This document shows positions 16,652 through 24,982 of a stretch of DNA of 64,000 bases, one piece after another (within the stretch, counting starts at the first letter, position 1; each line of letters begins with the position of its first letter). Origin of the DNA: Bin87 sp963663945 (GTDB lineage: Bacteria > Chloroflexota > Dehalococcoidia > Lucifugimonadales > UBA3495); contig OY760687.1 in NCBI GenBank assembly GCA_963663945.1, positions 3,348,001-3,412,000 of the forward strand, in the 5' to 3' direction. The position numbers and the translations under genes are program-made. The notes under the pieces are model-generated. The model saw only the letters and a program-made list of their open reading frames with translations. It did no database searches and had not been told where the DNA came from.

Positions 16652-17314
16652 CTAGGTGTTCAGCCAGTCCACGTCGCCCTGCAGATCGGCCGGGTGGTCC
16701 TTGGACATGAACACGTCGTAGCGGCGCGTGGCCTCAGCGATGGTGGTGTTCTCGGGCCCGTGGCCGGGGTACACGTAGGTGTCGGCGGGCAGGGTGAGCA
16801 GCTTGGAACTGATGCTGTTGAGCAGTTGTCCCAGCGCCTCAGGGCTGCGGGAGCGGCCCGGTCCGCCGGGGAAGAGGGTGTCGCCGGAGAACAGGAAGCC
16901 GCCTACCACATAGCAGGTCGAGCCGTCGGTGTGACCCGGCGTGTGGATGCACTGGATGGCGCGATTGCCGAACTGCACCGTGTCGCCGTCGTTGAGCTGA
17001 CGCTGAACCGGGCCGGGCGGGAGGTGGGCATCCAGCTCGCCGATGGCCGCCGGCGCGCCGATGCTGCCGGTGATCTCGTTGTAGCCGGCCAGGTGGTCGC
17101 CGTGGCCGTGGGTCACCAGGATGGCCTGGACGTCAACGCCGGCCTCGCGGACCTCGTTGATCATCTTCTCCGGCTCGTCCGGCGTGTCGATGCAGACGGC
17201 CTGGTTGGTCTCGGGACAGATGACGATGTAGCCGTTGTTGCCGAGGCTCCCCATGTTTTCGATCTTGTGGACGGTGACGTCGCCCGCCCCCTGCGCCTGA
17301 TGATGAACTGGCAT
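16652..17314 (-). CDS. MBL-fold metallo-hydrolase (glyoxalase II-like)
   Basis: The 220-residue product has the metallo-beta-lactamase zinc motif THGHGDHLAG with His69, His71, Asp73 and His74, a later HTPGHTDGSTCYVVGGFLFSGDTLF segment that supplies two more ligands, and PGHGPENTTIAEA near the end. Size and motif spacing match small thiolesterase-type hydrolases such as glyoxalase II or related enzymes, but the substrate is not clear. I start at the ATG at 17312-17314, which has GGAGGG before it; the upstream open part looks non-coding. It is cytoplasmic and is transcribed alone or with the M16 gene downstream. Confidence 0.9.
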   Translation of the reverse strand: MPVHHQAQGAGDVTVHKIENMGSLGNNGYIVICPETNQAVCIDTPDEPEKMINEVREAGVDVQAILVTHGHGDHLAGYNEITGSIGAPAAIGELDAHLPPGPVQRQLNDGDTVQFGNRAIQCIHTPGHTDGSTCYVVGGFLFSGDTLFPGGPGRSRSPEALGQLLNSISSKLLTLPADTYVYPGHGPENTTIAEATRRYDVFMSKDHPADLQGDVDWLNT

Positions 17315-17570
17315 GCTGATGCCCTCCTGTGGGTTGGTTCGATGGAGTTGCGGATGAATTGTAACAAACTGGCGGGGTGGTCGGGGCAAGTTGCGTTGCA
17401 TTGCCGATCATCTGGTAATGGACCATCTGAGAGTCTCACGTACATATACACAGTAAGGGCTTAGTTTGAACAAACCTTTGATGAGTTTCGCTTACGACCT
17501 TATCTGCATCAATTCGTGCGATGGCAAATCCCAATACTCTTCGACTTTTCGGCTACACGGCGGTCTTTAC

Positions 17571-18200
17571 TTAAAATCGGTTAAACCAAAGTAGGTCATT
17601 CCAGCCTATGAAGTCGCCTATCATGAATACGATCCAGCCGACCAAGATAAAGGTTAATCCTATTGCCAATCCGATTTTCATGTTGCGCGTTCCTGACTGC
17701 CAAAACATTTTTATTTCACGATAGGTTTCGTGCATGGAACGGACCAGGTAAATCATTCCGATCACCAGCATGGGCGAGTATGAAATGAAGGAGATGCTCG
17801 TGACCTCCTCGGCAGACAACACCCCCATAAATTGGCCCTTCGGCAAGACGAGTGCGATCGCGATCCAGTGCAACACTATCGCGATCGCATAGGTTACGCC
17901 TACTACAGGAAGCAAATCCCACTTGTTGCTGGGCCATGACCGAATTCTATCCCACGTGACATTGCGCACATCCGCTTTCGTGACAAGCATCCATACCCAT
18001 CTGATGACCTGCCAAACAATCACAGAGAATCCCACGAACGCCAGGACAGCCAACGCAGTCACTATGATGTTGTACAGAACCAAAGGAGCGTCCGGCAACA
18101 GTAGTACGACAAGTTTGATAGCATAGTCTTTTACTGCATCACTTACCAGACCGCCAATCACTGTAATTAAAAACGTTATCATCAATTGTTTCTTTGTCAC
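17571..18200 (-). CDS. Unknown integral membrane protein, AT-rich
   Basis: I do not recognise this 209-residue protein. It has about five hydrophobic segments: residues 7-25, 40-70, 98-120, 140-155 and 175-195, with short polar loops. A KADVRNVTWDRIRSWPSNKW loop separates the second and third. Base composition is clearly lower in GC than neighbouring genes and codon choice differs, so it may be a recent arrival. No partner gene is apparent; the flanking gaps of about 170 and 180 bp hold no gene. A transporter or signalling role cannot be claimed. Confidence 0.7.
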   Translation of the reverse strand: MTKKQLMITFLITVIGGLVSDAVKDYAIKLVVLLLPDAPLVLYNIIVTALAVLAFVGFSVIVWQVIRWVWMLVTKADVRNVTWDRIRSWPSNKWDLLPVVGVTYAIAIVLHWIAIALVLPKGQFMGVLSAEEVTSISFISYSPMLVIGMIYLVRSMHETYREIKMFWQSGTRNMKIGLAIGLTFILVGWIVFMIGDFIGWNDLLWFNRF

Positions 18201-18382
18201 TTAACTTGCCTGTCCTACCTGGCCCTGGGTGTGTTATTGATCGAATTCAGGATCTGACATGACGGTCGATACCGGATGCTTCGCCAACCATTTGCAGTTA
18301 ATCAGCCAACGTGTCGTTTCGGAAGTTCGCAAAGGCGGATGGTATAGCTGAATCATACGGCCGTTATTTGGTCGATTCGAGA

Positions 18383-19501
18383 CTACCCGCCCAGCCGCGC
18401 GCGCATGCCATCCGGGACCTGGCGGATGCGGCGGCTGAAGGCGGTGTCCCAGCGCATGGGGACCTGGCGGGCCGCCTCGGTGCAGAGCGCGGCGCCGTTG
18501 AGGTAATCGTCCCGGTTGATGTACTCGGCAGCGATGGAACCGTCCTCGGCGCCGTTGTGGTAGTTGCCCAGGGGGAAGGCGACGCCGGTGGAGCGGTAGC
18601 CCCACGCGTTGAAGGCGCTGGCCTCGCAGACTCCGCCGCTCATCAACTGGCGCTGGCAGCGGAAGTCGGGCTGGCTGGCCGTGAGGGTTTCGCGGGCGCG
18701 GATCAGGGCGGACTCGGCGTCGGCGTTGAAGGTACTGCCGGCGTCGCCGACGCGGATCACGGGCCCGCCGCCGATCACCGCGCCCGGCAGGGTCCGCGAC
18801 GACTCCAGCGACACCATCAGCGTGTCCATCGGCAGGGTGCGGGCCTCGGCCAGCAGCCGCGCGCCCACCAGGCCCACCTCCTCGGCGCGGGTGAACACGC
18901 CGTACACGTCGCCAGCCGACGGCTCACCGCGCAACGCCGACAGCGTCGCCAGGATGCAGCCGCAGCCGGCCAGGTCGTCGGCGGCACGCATCACGATGCG
19001 GTCGTCCTCGATGCTGAAGTCGGGCAGGTCGAACACCACCGGCGAAGGGATCGGCACATCCTCGTCGCCCGCGCCGGTCAGGCGGATCTGCGCCTGCCGC
19101 TCGCGCTCCTCACCGTGGGGTCCCACGGTCTCCGCAGGGATGCGTTGACCTCCCGGCAGGACGATGTGCAGGGGCACTCCGGCAGCAAAGGATCCAGCCG
19201 GCACGCCGCCCAGGGCCTTGCCGATGAGATAGTCGCCGTCGCGACCCACGATCTCGAAGCCGGGGTGGTCCATGTGGGCCATCAGCGCGATGGGCGGATG
19301 CTTATCGGTGTCCGTGCCGGCGATGCGGGCGACGATGTTGCCGAAGTTGTCGGTGCGCCAGGACACGCCGATCTCGGTCAGCGCGTCGCGGACGGCGGTG
19401 GCGACGCCCTGCTCGTGGAAGGCCACGGCCGGCTGCGCCCCCAGACGGGCCAGAAAATCCAGCGCGCGGGCGTTGTAGTCATCAAGGTTGGTGGTGCTCA
19501 A
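18383..19501 (-). CDS. M42 family metallopeptidase (glutamyl aminopeptidase/endoglucanase-like)
   Basis: M42 enzymes are dodecameric di-metal aminopeptidases. The 372-residue protein has the metal ligands of the family in order: AHMDHPGF (His76, Asp78), RAADDLAGC with the bridging Asp, TRAEEVGLVG with the catalytic Glu pair, and a late GNYHNGA His. The frame is open far upstream, but there is no ATG near the conserved N-terminus. I choose TTG at 19499-19501 with an AGAGG site seven bases away, giving LSTTNLDDYNARALDF as the start. It is divergent from the Ldh-type dehydrogenase with 141 bp between the starts. Confidence 0.9.
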   Translation of the reverse strand: MSTTNLDDYNARALDFLARLGAQPAVAFHEQGVATAVRDALTEIGVSWRTDNFGNIVARIAGTDTDKHPPIALMAHMDHPGFEIVGRDGDYLIGKALGGVPAGSFAAGVPLHIVLPGGQRIPAETVGPHGEERERQAQIRLTGAGDEDVPIPSPVVFDLPDFSIEDDRIVMRAADDLAGCGCILATLSALRGEPSAGDVYGVFTRAEEVGLVGARLLAEARTLPMDTLMVSLESSRTLPGAVIGGGPVIRVGDAGSTFNADAESALIRARETLTASQPDFRCQRQLMSGGVCEASAFNAWGYRSTGVAFPLGNYHNGAEDGSIAAEYINRDDYLNGAALCTEAARQVPMRWDTAFSRRIRQVPDGMRARLGG

Positions 19502-19642
19502 ATCAATTACCTCTCGTGGGTTGCGGTCATTCTGCCATCGGTAGCATACGCTGGCAAACGGGCACCACTCTGCGGATGCTATACTGCCGCACGTATATTT
19601 TGACCCTGCAAATCCGCCCTCGCGGCGGACCGGAGGTGCGCT

Positions 19643-20719
19643 TTGCTGCCCAAGTTTCGTGTCAGCCTGGACGAGGCCACGATGGTTCCCGGGGACGACC
19701 TGAAGTCCACCGTCGCTGCCGTTTTCGAGAAGATGGGCGTGCCGCCCGAGGACGCCCAGCTGGGCGCCGACGTGCTGGTGGTCGCCGACCTGCGCGGCGT
19801 CGACTCCCACGGCGTCTCCAACATGCTCCGCAGCTACGTCAGCGGATATACCAGCGGGCAGATCAACCCGAACCCCGACATGCGGATCGTCCGCGAGACC
19901 CCCAGCACCGCCAGCATCGACTCCGATCGCGGGCTGGGCATCATCACCACGCCCAAGGCCATGGACATCGCCATCCGCAAGGCCTCCGAGGTGGGCGTGG
20001 GCATGGTCACCCTGGGCAACGCGCGGCACCTGGGCATGGCGTCCTACCACGCCATGATGGCGCTGGAACACGACATGATCGGCGTGTGCATGACCAGCTG
20101 CCCACCGTCGGTGGTGCCGACCTTTGGCGCCGAGCCGCGCCTGGGCACCAACCCCATCGCCATCGCCGTGCCGTCGCGCAACGAGGCGCCCTTCGTGTTC
20201 GACGCCGCCACCAGCACCGTGGCCGGCAACAAGGTCGGCATCGCCCGCCGCCTGGGCGTGAAGCTGGAGCCGGGCTGGCTGGCCGACGCCGAGGGCAACC
20301 CCATCATGGAGGAAGCCGACGCGCCCGACAACTACACCCTGCTGACCCTGGGCAGCACCCGCGAGCTGGGCTCACACAAGGGCTACGGCCTGTCCTGCAT
20401 GGTGGACATCCTGGCCGGCGTGCTCACCGGTTTCGGCTACGGCGCGGTGCCGGGTCGCCCGAACTTCGGCCACTACGTCGCCGCCTATAACGTGGCCGGC
20501 TTCGACGACCCCGACCACTTCAAGGACCAGATGGACGAGTGGCTGCACATGATGAAGACCACCCGCCCGGCTCCCGGCGAGGAGCGCGTCATGGTCGCCG
20601 GCCAGCCCGAGGCTGAGATGGAGGAACTCCGCCGCGTCGAGGGCATCCCCCTGCATGAGGAGGTCGTCGACTGGTTCCACGACACGTGCGGCGAGCTGGG
20701 CATCGACTGCCCCTTCTAA
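19643..20719 (+). CDS. Ldh family oxidoreductase (malate/L-lactate/sulfolactate dehydrogenase type)
   Basis: This family reduces 2-oxoacids or oxidises 2-hydroxyacids with NAD(P) and is unrelated to the Rossmann-type lactate dehydrogenases. The 358-residue product shows VVADLRGVDSHGVSNML near residue 50 (the catalytic His lies in DSHG), SIDSDRGLGIITTPKAMDIA, GVGMVTLGNARHLGMASYH, and TFGAEPRLGTNPIAIAVP. The late GSHKGYGLSCMVDILAGVLTG is also typical. The start is TTG at 19643 with GGAGGTG before it. Substrate is not predictable from sequence. It is divergent from the M42 peptidase gene. Confidence 0.93.
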   Translation: MLPKFRVSLDEATMVPGDDLKSTVAAVFEKMGVPPEDAQLGADVLVVADLRGVDSHGVSNMLRSYVSGYTSGQINPNPDMRIVRETPSTASIDSDRGLGIITTPKAMDIAIRKASEVGVGMVTLGNARHLGMASYHAMMALEHDMIGVCMTSCPPSVVPTFGAEPRLGTNPIAIAVPSRNEAPFVFDAATSTVAGNKVGIARRLGVKLEPGWLADAEGNPIMEEADAPDNYTLLTLGSTRELGSHKGYGLSCMVDILAGVLTGFGYGAVPGRPNFGHYVAAYNVAGFDDPDHFKDQMDEWLHMMKTTRPAPGEERVMVAGQPEAEMEELRRVEGIPLHEEVVDWFHDTCGELGIDCPF

Positions 20720-20766
20720 TTGATCGCCTCTTCTAGTCGACTGCCCCTTGTGATGGGCTGCTCGCG

Positions 20767-21003
20767 CTAGATATTGGTGAACCACAGACACGTGACCGTG
20801 TTGGTCACGCCGTTGATGGGGCGGATGCGGTGACGCATGATCTCGGTGAGGTCCTCCACCGTACCCGCCTCCAGCTCCACCACCATGTCGTAAGGTCCCA
20901 GCACCTCGCGAACCGCCGCGCCGCTGATGGCGTTCAGGCGTTCGACAACCTCCTGCGTCCGGGCTGGCTCCACGTTAATGAGCACGTATGCGTTGGCCGC
21001 CAT
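20767..21003 (-). CDS. Stand-alone Lrp/AsnC ligand-binding domain protein
   Basis: The 78-residue product is only the RAM (regulation of amino acid metabolism) domain of Lrp/AsnC regulators, without the DNA-binding part. It starts AYVLINVEPARTQEVVERL, continues VREVLGPYDMVVELEAGTVEDL and ends VTNTVTCLWFTN, which are standard RAM positions. Such single-domain proteins can bind small effectors or assemble with full-length Lrp proteins. No DNA-binding partner lies next to it. GGAGG precedes the ATG at 21001-21003. It converges with the Ldh-type dehydrogenase. Confidence 0.88.
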   Translation of the reverse strand: MAANAYVLINVEPARTQEVVERLNAISGAAVREVLGPYDMVVELEAGTVEDLTEIMRHRIRPINGVTNTVTCLWFTNI

Positions 21004-21095
21004 TGCAATGCCTCCTTGCAGGTAATGTGGCTATCGTAACATCGGCATGCGCCCGGTTCCCTGAGTCACGGCACGGCTTAGCAGCACAATGAACA

Positions 21096-21119
21096 CGCCC
21101 CCGGTGAGCGCCGGGGGCG
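21096..21119. terminator. GC-rich stem-loop, likely transcription end
   Basis: CGCCCCCGG and CCGGGGGCG form a perfect nine-bp stem followed on the plus strand by TTTCGATT. On the minus strand it lies after the stop of the DUF4276 gene (21160) and before the RAM-domain gene. It has a weak T run on one side only, so the direction is uncertain. Confidence 0.55.
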
Positions 21120-21159
21120 TTTCGATTCAGACTAACCGGGTCCGTATCATCAGTTCGTG

Positions 21160-21765
21160 TCAGAGGTTGCCGTCCAATATCCGTCGTACCCTTTTGAAGC
21201 TGGGCAGATGTTGTTCAAGCACGACCGGGTCGAGCTTGCCCAACAACTCGAATGATTTCGGTCCCTTGGCGTAGGGTCCCGGGCAATCCCTGCTGGCGGC
21301 TTGTAGTGCGTTGAGGATGGTGTGGCGATCCCGTTGTTCCATGTTCTGAACTGCGGGAAGCGCAGACTCGTTGAGTCTGGGGCCGCAATGCGCTTTCAAC
21401 GCTTCCCGATCTGCGACCATCCAGGTCTCCATCGATGTGGTCATCAACATCAGCTGTTTTTCTGTCGCGCCACTGGGCTTGGGCCAGTTATCAACGTCCC
21501 CCTGACCAACGTGCTGCCACGTTTGCTCTATGTCGGCCACCGGGTCCTCGCTGTCCACGAGCAACCCTATGAAGTCGGCCGAAGCAGCTTCGGCGTGGGC
21601 AATCTTGAAATCGTCGTAGGCGTCGTTTCTGGCTCCACAGGCCACCAGCGCCGGCATCCTGCCAGAAAACCCGCATTTCTCGAACAGCTTGCGGAACCCC
21701 TCGCGACACCTGACCTTGCCTTCTTTCGAATTACCGCCGCCTTCCAGGTAGACGCGGGCGCTCAC
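21160..21765 (-). CDS. DUF4276 family protein, partner of the AAA ATPase
   Basis: The 201-residue protein starts RVYLEGGGNSKEGKVRCREGF and continues FSGRMPALVACGARNDAYDDF, LLVDSEDPV, METWMVADREAL and KGPKSFELLGKLDP, which are the family marks I know for DUF4276. The EGGGxxKE start and LLVDSEDPV resemble the acidic strands of a TOPRIM-like nuclease core, an inference only. I start at GTG (21763-21765) because it overlaps the stop of the upstream AAA gene as GTGA. The tight overlap shows one operon. ATPase plus TOPRIM-like pairs are known in phage defence (OLD/Gabija, PARIS), so a defence role is plausible, not shown. Confidence 0.85.
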   Translation of the reverse strand: MSARVYLEGGGNSKEGKVRCREGFRKLFEKCGFSGRMPALVACGARNDAYDDFKIAHAEAASADFIGLLVDSEDPVADIEQTWQHVGQGDVDNWPKPSGATEKQLMLMTTSMETWMVADREALKAHCGPRLNESALPAVQNMEQRDRHTILNALQAASRDCPGPYAKGPKSFELLGKLDPVVLEQHLPSFKRVRRILDGNL

Positions 21766-22946
21766 CAGCGGACGCCTCCCAACTCGCCGCGTGTCCACAA
21801 CTCGCCCAGCCGGTACTTCTCGAGCCAGACTGCCAGATCGGACCTGTCCAGGCGGCGCATGGATGTTTGGCCGTCGTGCTTCTCGCACACGACCACACTC
21901 TCCGGCCGGTCGCTCAGCGCATCGACCAAGATGTCGGAATGTGTCGTGACTATCACCTGGCACCGGCTCGAGGCGTCCACCAGCAGGTCGGCCAACTTGG
22001 GTATCAAGTCCGGGTGGAACCCGAGCTCTGGCTCTTCAATACACACGAGGCTCGGCGGCTCAGGGTCAAGCAGGATAGCCAGCAGGCACAGGTATCGGAG
22101 GCTGCCGTCGGACAGGCGAGTAGCCGGTATGGAGAACTCACCCTCGGTGAAGAAGATTTGGACCGTCCCGCCTTCTATATTGAGCTCGAAATCCCTGAGA
22201 CCGGAATAGAGGTCCCCCAACTTGTCGAACAGTTCCTTCTTCGGCTGGGGATGTTGCCTGAACCTATTCAGGAACATTCCCAAGTTAGAGAAATCCTCCA
22301 ACAACGGGCTGGGCTTTACGTCGATTCTTTGTGGTTGTCTGATCGCGGCTTTCGGCCCGAATTCCCAATGACGGTACAAACTGATATGTTCGTAAAAATC
22401 ACTGATTATGGACAGTTCTGGAAATTGGACAAAGTCCTTTACCTCTGATAGCACAGATTTATCAATACCAACTTGCCGTTCTTGAATGTAATGCTCATCC
22501 CCCTCAATGAGGGTGGTGCGGTAGACGGTCTGTCCATCGCGATGCCAAGCCACCGGTGGATTCGACTTGAAACCTAAGATGGTCCCGCTGCGAATTGTTT
22601 CACCACGTAGGCCAAACATCTGGCCAACAGTCACGAGCTCTATGGCGTGGGTGATGTCGCCGTCGAGAAGCGGCGGAAGGTTCATCGTCAGTTCCAATGA
22701 GGCTGCAGGGTGCCATTGGTTGCTACCGCGCCAGATCCAATCGCCGATCCCACCACTTGCCCGTATAGGGATCGCGAGATCGCGGGGCGCTCCGGGCAAC
22801 AGCCCAACCGTCTCCAACAGATTGGATTTCCCTGACCCATTGGGCCCGATCAGCACGGTCAGCGCGGGCAGATCCAGATCTATGCCCTCCGGCCCGAAGG
22901 ACAGCAGGTTCTGGGCCTTGATCCTGGTTAGCATTGGCAGCGACAT
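21762..22946 (-). CDS. AAA family ATPase, SMC/ABC-like (AAA_21 type)
   Basis: The 394-residue protein is an ABC-class ATPase without transporter domains. Walker A GPNGSGKS lies at residues 34-41, a signature-like RLSDGSLRYLCLLAILL about residue 280, Walker B LVCIEEPELGFHPDLI just after, and the switch His in VTTHSDILVDAL. The start is the ATG at 22944-22946, with GIDLDLPALTVL matching the usual first strand. It overlaps the DUF4276 gene by four bases. Such pairs form a common two-gene cassette, most likely protective against invading DNA; the trigger and target are unknown. Confidence 0.93.
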   Translation of the reverse strand: MSLPMLTRIKAQNLLSFGPEGIDLDLPALTVLIGPNGSGKSNLLETVGLLPGAPRDLAIPIRASGGIGDWIWRGSNQWHPAASLELTMNLPPLLDGDITHAIELVTVGQMFGLRGETIRSGTILGFKSNPPVAWHRDGQTVYRTTLIEGDEHYIQERQVGIDKSVLSEVKDFVQFPELSIISDFYEHISLYRHWEFGPKAAIRQPQRIDVKPSPLLEDFSNLGMFLNRFRQHPQPKKELFDKLGDLYSGLRDFELNIEGGTVQIFFTEGEFSIPATRLSDGSLRYLCLLAILLDPEPPSLVCIEEPELGFHPDLIPKLADLLVDASSRCQVIVTTHSDILVDALSDRPESVVVCEKHDGQTSMRRLDRSDLAVWLEKYRLGELWTRGELGGVRW

Positions 22947-23020
22947 GGCCGCTCCACGGTGAGGGTTACTATCCCTATTAATTGTACGTTATCCGCTTTT
23001 GGCGCCGCCTCTGCTCCCCA

Positions 23021-24148
23021 TCAGTCCTTCAGCGCCGGTATCACTTCCTTCCCGAACAACTCTATCGACCGCATGGTGTCGGCGTGGGATAGCTGGCCGC
23101 CCTGGGCCTCCAGCAGGATGGAGCCGATGCCCAGCTCGTCGCGGATGTGGCGCAGCTTCTTGATGACGGTGTCGGGGCTGCCCACCACCAGATGGTAGCG
23201 GTCCTGCAGTTCCTGGTATGACATCTCGTTCAGGGGCGTGGGTCGGCGGGCGGCCACCGCCGCAGCGCCGGCGCGGGACGTGTAGCCGGGCGGCGACCAG
23301 TATTCGCGGGGGCCGCGCAGGGGGTAGTTCATGCGCCAGAGGAACGCCTTGCCGGCCTCCTGCGCCTTCTCGTCGGTGTCGTTGACGTGGGCGCAGATCA
23401 TGAAGGCGAACTTCTCGGGGCCGGGCTCCCAGCCGTCGGCCGCGGCGTACTCGCGGTAGCGGGCGAACAGGTTCTTGGCTACGTCCAGCGGGGTCAGGAA
23501 GGCCGCGTAGGTGTAGCGGTGCCGCGCCGTCCATTCGACAGTCTCGGGGCTGCCGGTGCCGGGAACCCACACCGGCGGGTGCGGCTTCTGGATGGGCAGC
23601 ATCCAGGGGTTGACCGCACGGTAGTGGTAGTGGTTGCCCTCCCACCGGAAGGGTCCGGGCGTGGTCCAGGTCTTCACGACCAGGTCGTGGCACTCCTCGA
23701 ACCGCTCGCGGTTGTGGATGGGATTGGTGTTGTTGGCCCAGGACTCGATGCCGATGCCGCGCACGAAGCCGGAGATGATGCGGCCGCCGGAGATCACGTC
23801 CAAGAGGGCGATCTCCTCGGCCAGGCGGACGGGGTTGTCGGACGTGGGCAGCATGTTGCCCAGCATCAGGATCTTGGCCCGCTTGGTGATGCGCGCCAGG
23901 ATGCCGCCGGTGATGTTAACCTCGACGTCCATGCACGACGGCGTGTTGTGGTGCTCGTTGAGCATCAGGCCATCGAAGCCCATCTCCTCGGCGTGCTGGT
24001 ACTCGTCGAGATAGCGGTTCATGAGGCCGCTGGCGGTCTGGGGGTCGAAGTAGGTGTTGGGGAAGGTGAGCCGCATGGACGGGAACTTCTCCGCCTCCGA
24101 CTCCGGGAACTCGGCGTAGGGCATCTCGGTGAAGTAGAAAACGTCCAT
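23021..24148 (-). CDS. LLM class flavin-dependent oxidoreductase (luciferase-like)
   Basis: This family uses reduced FMN or F420 for oxygenation or hydride transfer. The 375-residue chain starts with FYFTEMPYAEF, has GFDGLMLNEHHNTP (near residue 57, the usual NEHH/AEHH segment), ARITKRAKILMLGNMLPTSDNPVRLAEEIALLDVISGGR, and FVRGIGIESWANN. The late VVGSPDTVIKKLRHI helix belongs to the cofactor-binding end. A PLDVAKNLFARYREYAAADG segment lies in the middle. SAR202-type genomes carry many of these genes, thought to act on recalcitrant organic matter; that link is inference. A second, distinct member is at 57085. Confidence 0.93.
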   Translation of the reverse strand: MDVFYFTEMPYAEFPESEAEKFPSMRLTFPNTYFDPQTASGLMNRYLDEYQHAEEMGFDGLMLNEHHNTPSCMDVEVNITGGILARITKRAKILMLGNMLPTSDNPVRLAEEIALLDVISGGRIISGFVRGIGIESWANNTNPIHNRERFEECHDLVVKTWTTPGPFRWEGNHYHYRAVNPWMLPIQKPHPPVWVPGTGSPETVEWTARHRYTYAAFLTPLDVAKNLFARYREYAAADGWEPGPEKFAFMICAHVNDTDEKAQEAGKAFLWRMNYPLRGPREYWSPPGYTSRAGAAAVAARRPTPLNEMSYQELQDRYHLVVGSPDTVIKKLRHIRDELGIGSILLEAQGGQLSHADTMRSIELFGKEVIPALKD

Positions 24149-24258
24149 CAGCTTGCCTCCGTGAACATCCGCGGATTCCTCGCCGATGCAATGAAGACGG
24201 CGTTCCGCAGTTGCGCGGAGTATAGCATGGGGGTTTGCGGCGGCACTTTTTCCGCGTT

Positions 24259-24423
24259 GTGCGTACCCGCTTTCGTAGATCGTCAGAAGCAGGATTTGCC
24301 GGATTTACGGATTGTCAGGATTTGAACCATTGCGTGATGGATATCTCCCAATCCTGTCAAATCCTAAAATCCCGTAAATCCTGCTTCTGACGTTTCCCAA
24401 CCGCGAACCGGGCACGCACGTGG
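24259..24423. repeat. Long palindromic repeat family, copy 3
   Basis: Outer arms GTGCGTACCCGCTTTCG (24259) and CGAACCGGGCACGCACGTG (to 24423) enclose inner arms GTCAGAAGCAGGATTTGCCG and its inverse ending AAATCCTGCTTCTGAC. The middle reads TTGAACCATTGCGTGATGG followed by ATATCTCCCAATCCTG, nearly as in copy 5. It lies upstream of the broken methyltransferase gene. The rest of the 409 bp gap holds no gene that I can see. Confidence 0.85.
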
Positions 24424-24557
24424 CGCCCGACCCTGTCGTTGCGGCGCATGCAGGAACCCATGCCCATGTGTTTGCTGTCACCGCCATTGCCAGACCCGCA
24501 ATACCGTTGGTGTAACATGGGCCACCACCCATTGCAGCCCGACCACGGAACCGCGCC

Positions 24558-24941
24558 ATGACTGCCTCCAGCGACGCCGCAATCCCCAACCGCCTCTACT
24601 TCGGCGACAACCTGGACATCCTGCGCCAGTATGTCGACGACGAGAGCGTTGACCTGATCTACCTCGACCCTCCCTTCAACTCCAACGCCACCTACAACGT
24701 CCTCTTCCGCGAGCGTTCCGGCGAGGAATCCGCCGCGCAGATCACCGCCTTCGAGGACACCTGGCACTGGGGCTGGGAGTCGGAGATCGCCTTCCAGGAC
24801 GTGGTCACCCGGGGGCCGGACAAGGTGGGCAGTCTGCTGGCGGCCCCGGCCAATCGTCCGTTGCCCTATGACCTGCTCGCTGATAGGATCGGTTCAGGCT
24901 CAGGCTGTCTATTTTGGCGCCCGCATCTCAGGAGGCGCTAG
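24558..24941 (+). pseudogene. N-terminal fragment of a DNA methyltransferase, split by the restriction-modification genes
   Basis: The first ~95 residues are a typical start of a beta-class adenine DNA methyltransferase: RLYFGDNLDILRQYVDDESV, then catalytic motif IV as DLIYLDPPFNSNATYNVLF, then a TAFEDTWHWGWESE segment. Homologues continue for several hundred residues with a motif I near the end. Here the sequence loses this character near 24835 and stops at 24941. The missing C-terminus reappears at 26513-26671 in the plus direction, after the restriction gene. So an intact gene was cut by an insertion and probably some loss; the fragment is not expected to work. Confidence 0.85.
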
Positions 24942-24982
24942 GGAGCGCAGCCAACAGACACGAACTCACGTGGTGGATAACC

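Noticed and set aside
24914..24982. Upstream TTG extension of the BglII-like system's methyltransferase
   Set aside because: The extra 23 residues overlap the end of the broken methyltransferase frame and look unconserved; the ATG at 24983 is the better start.
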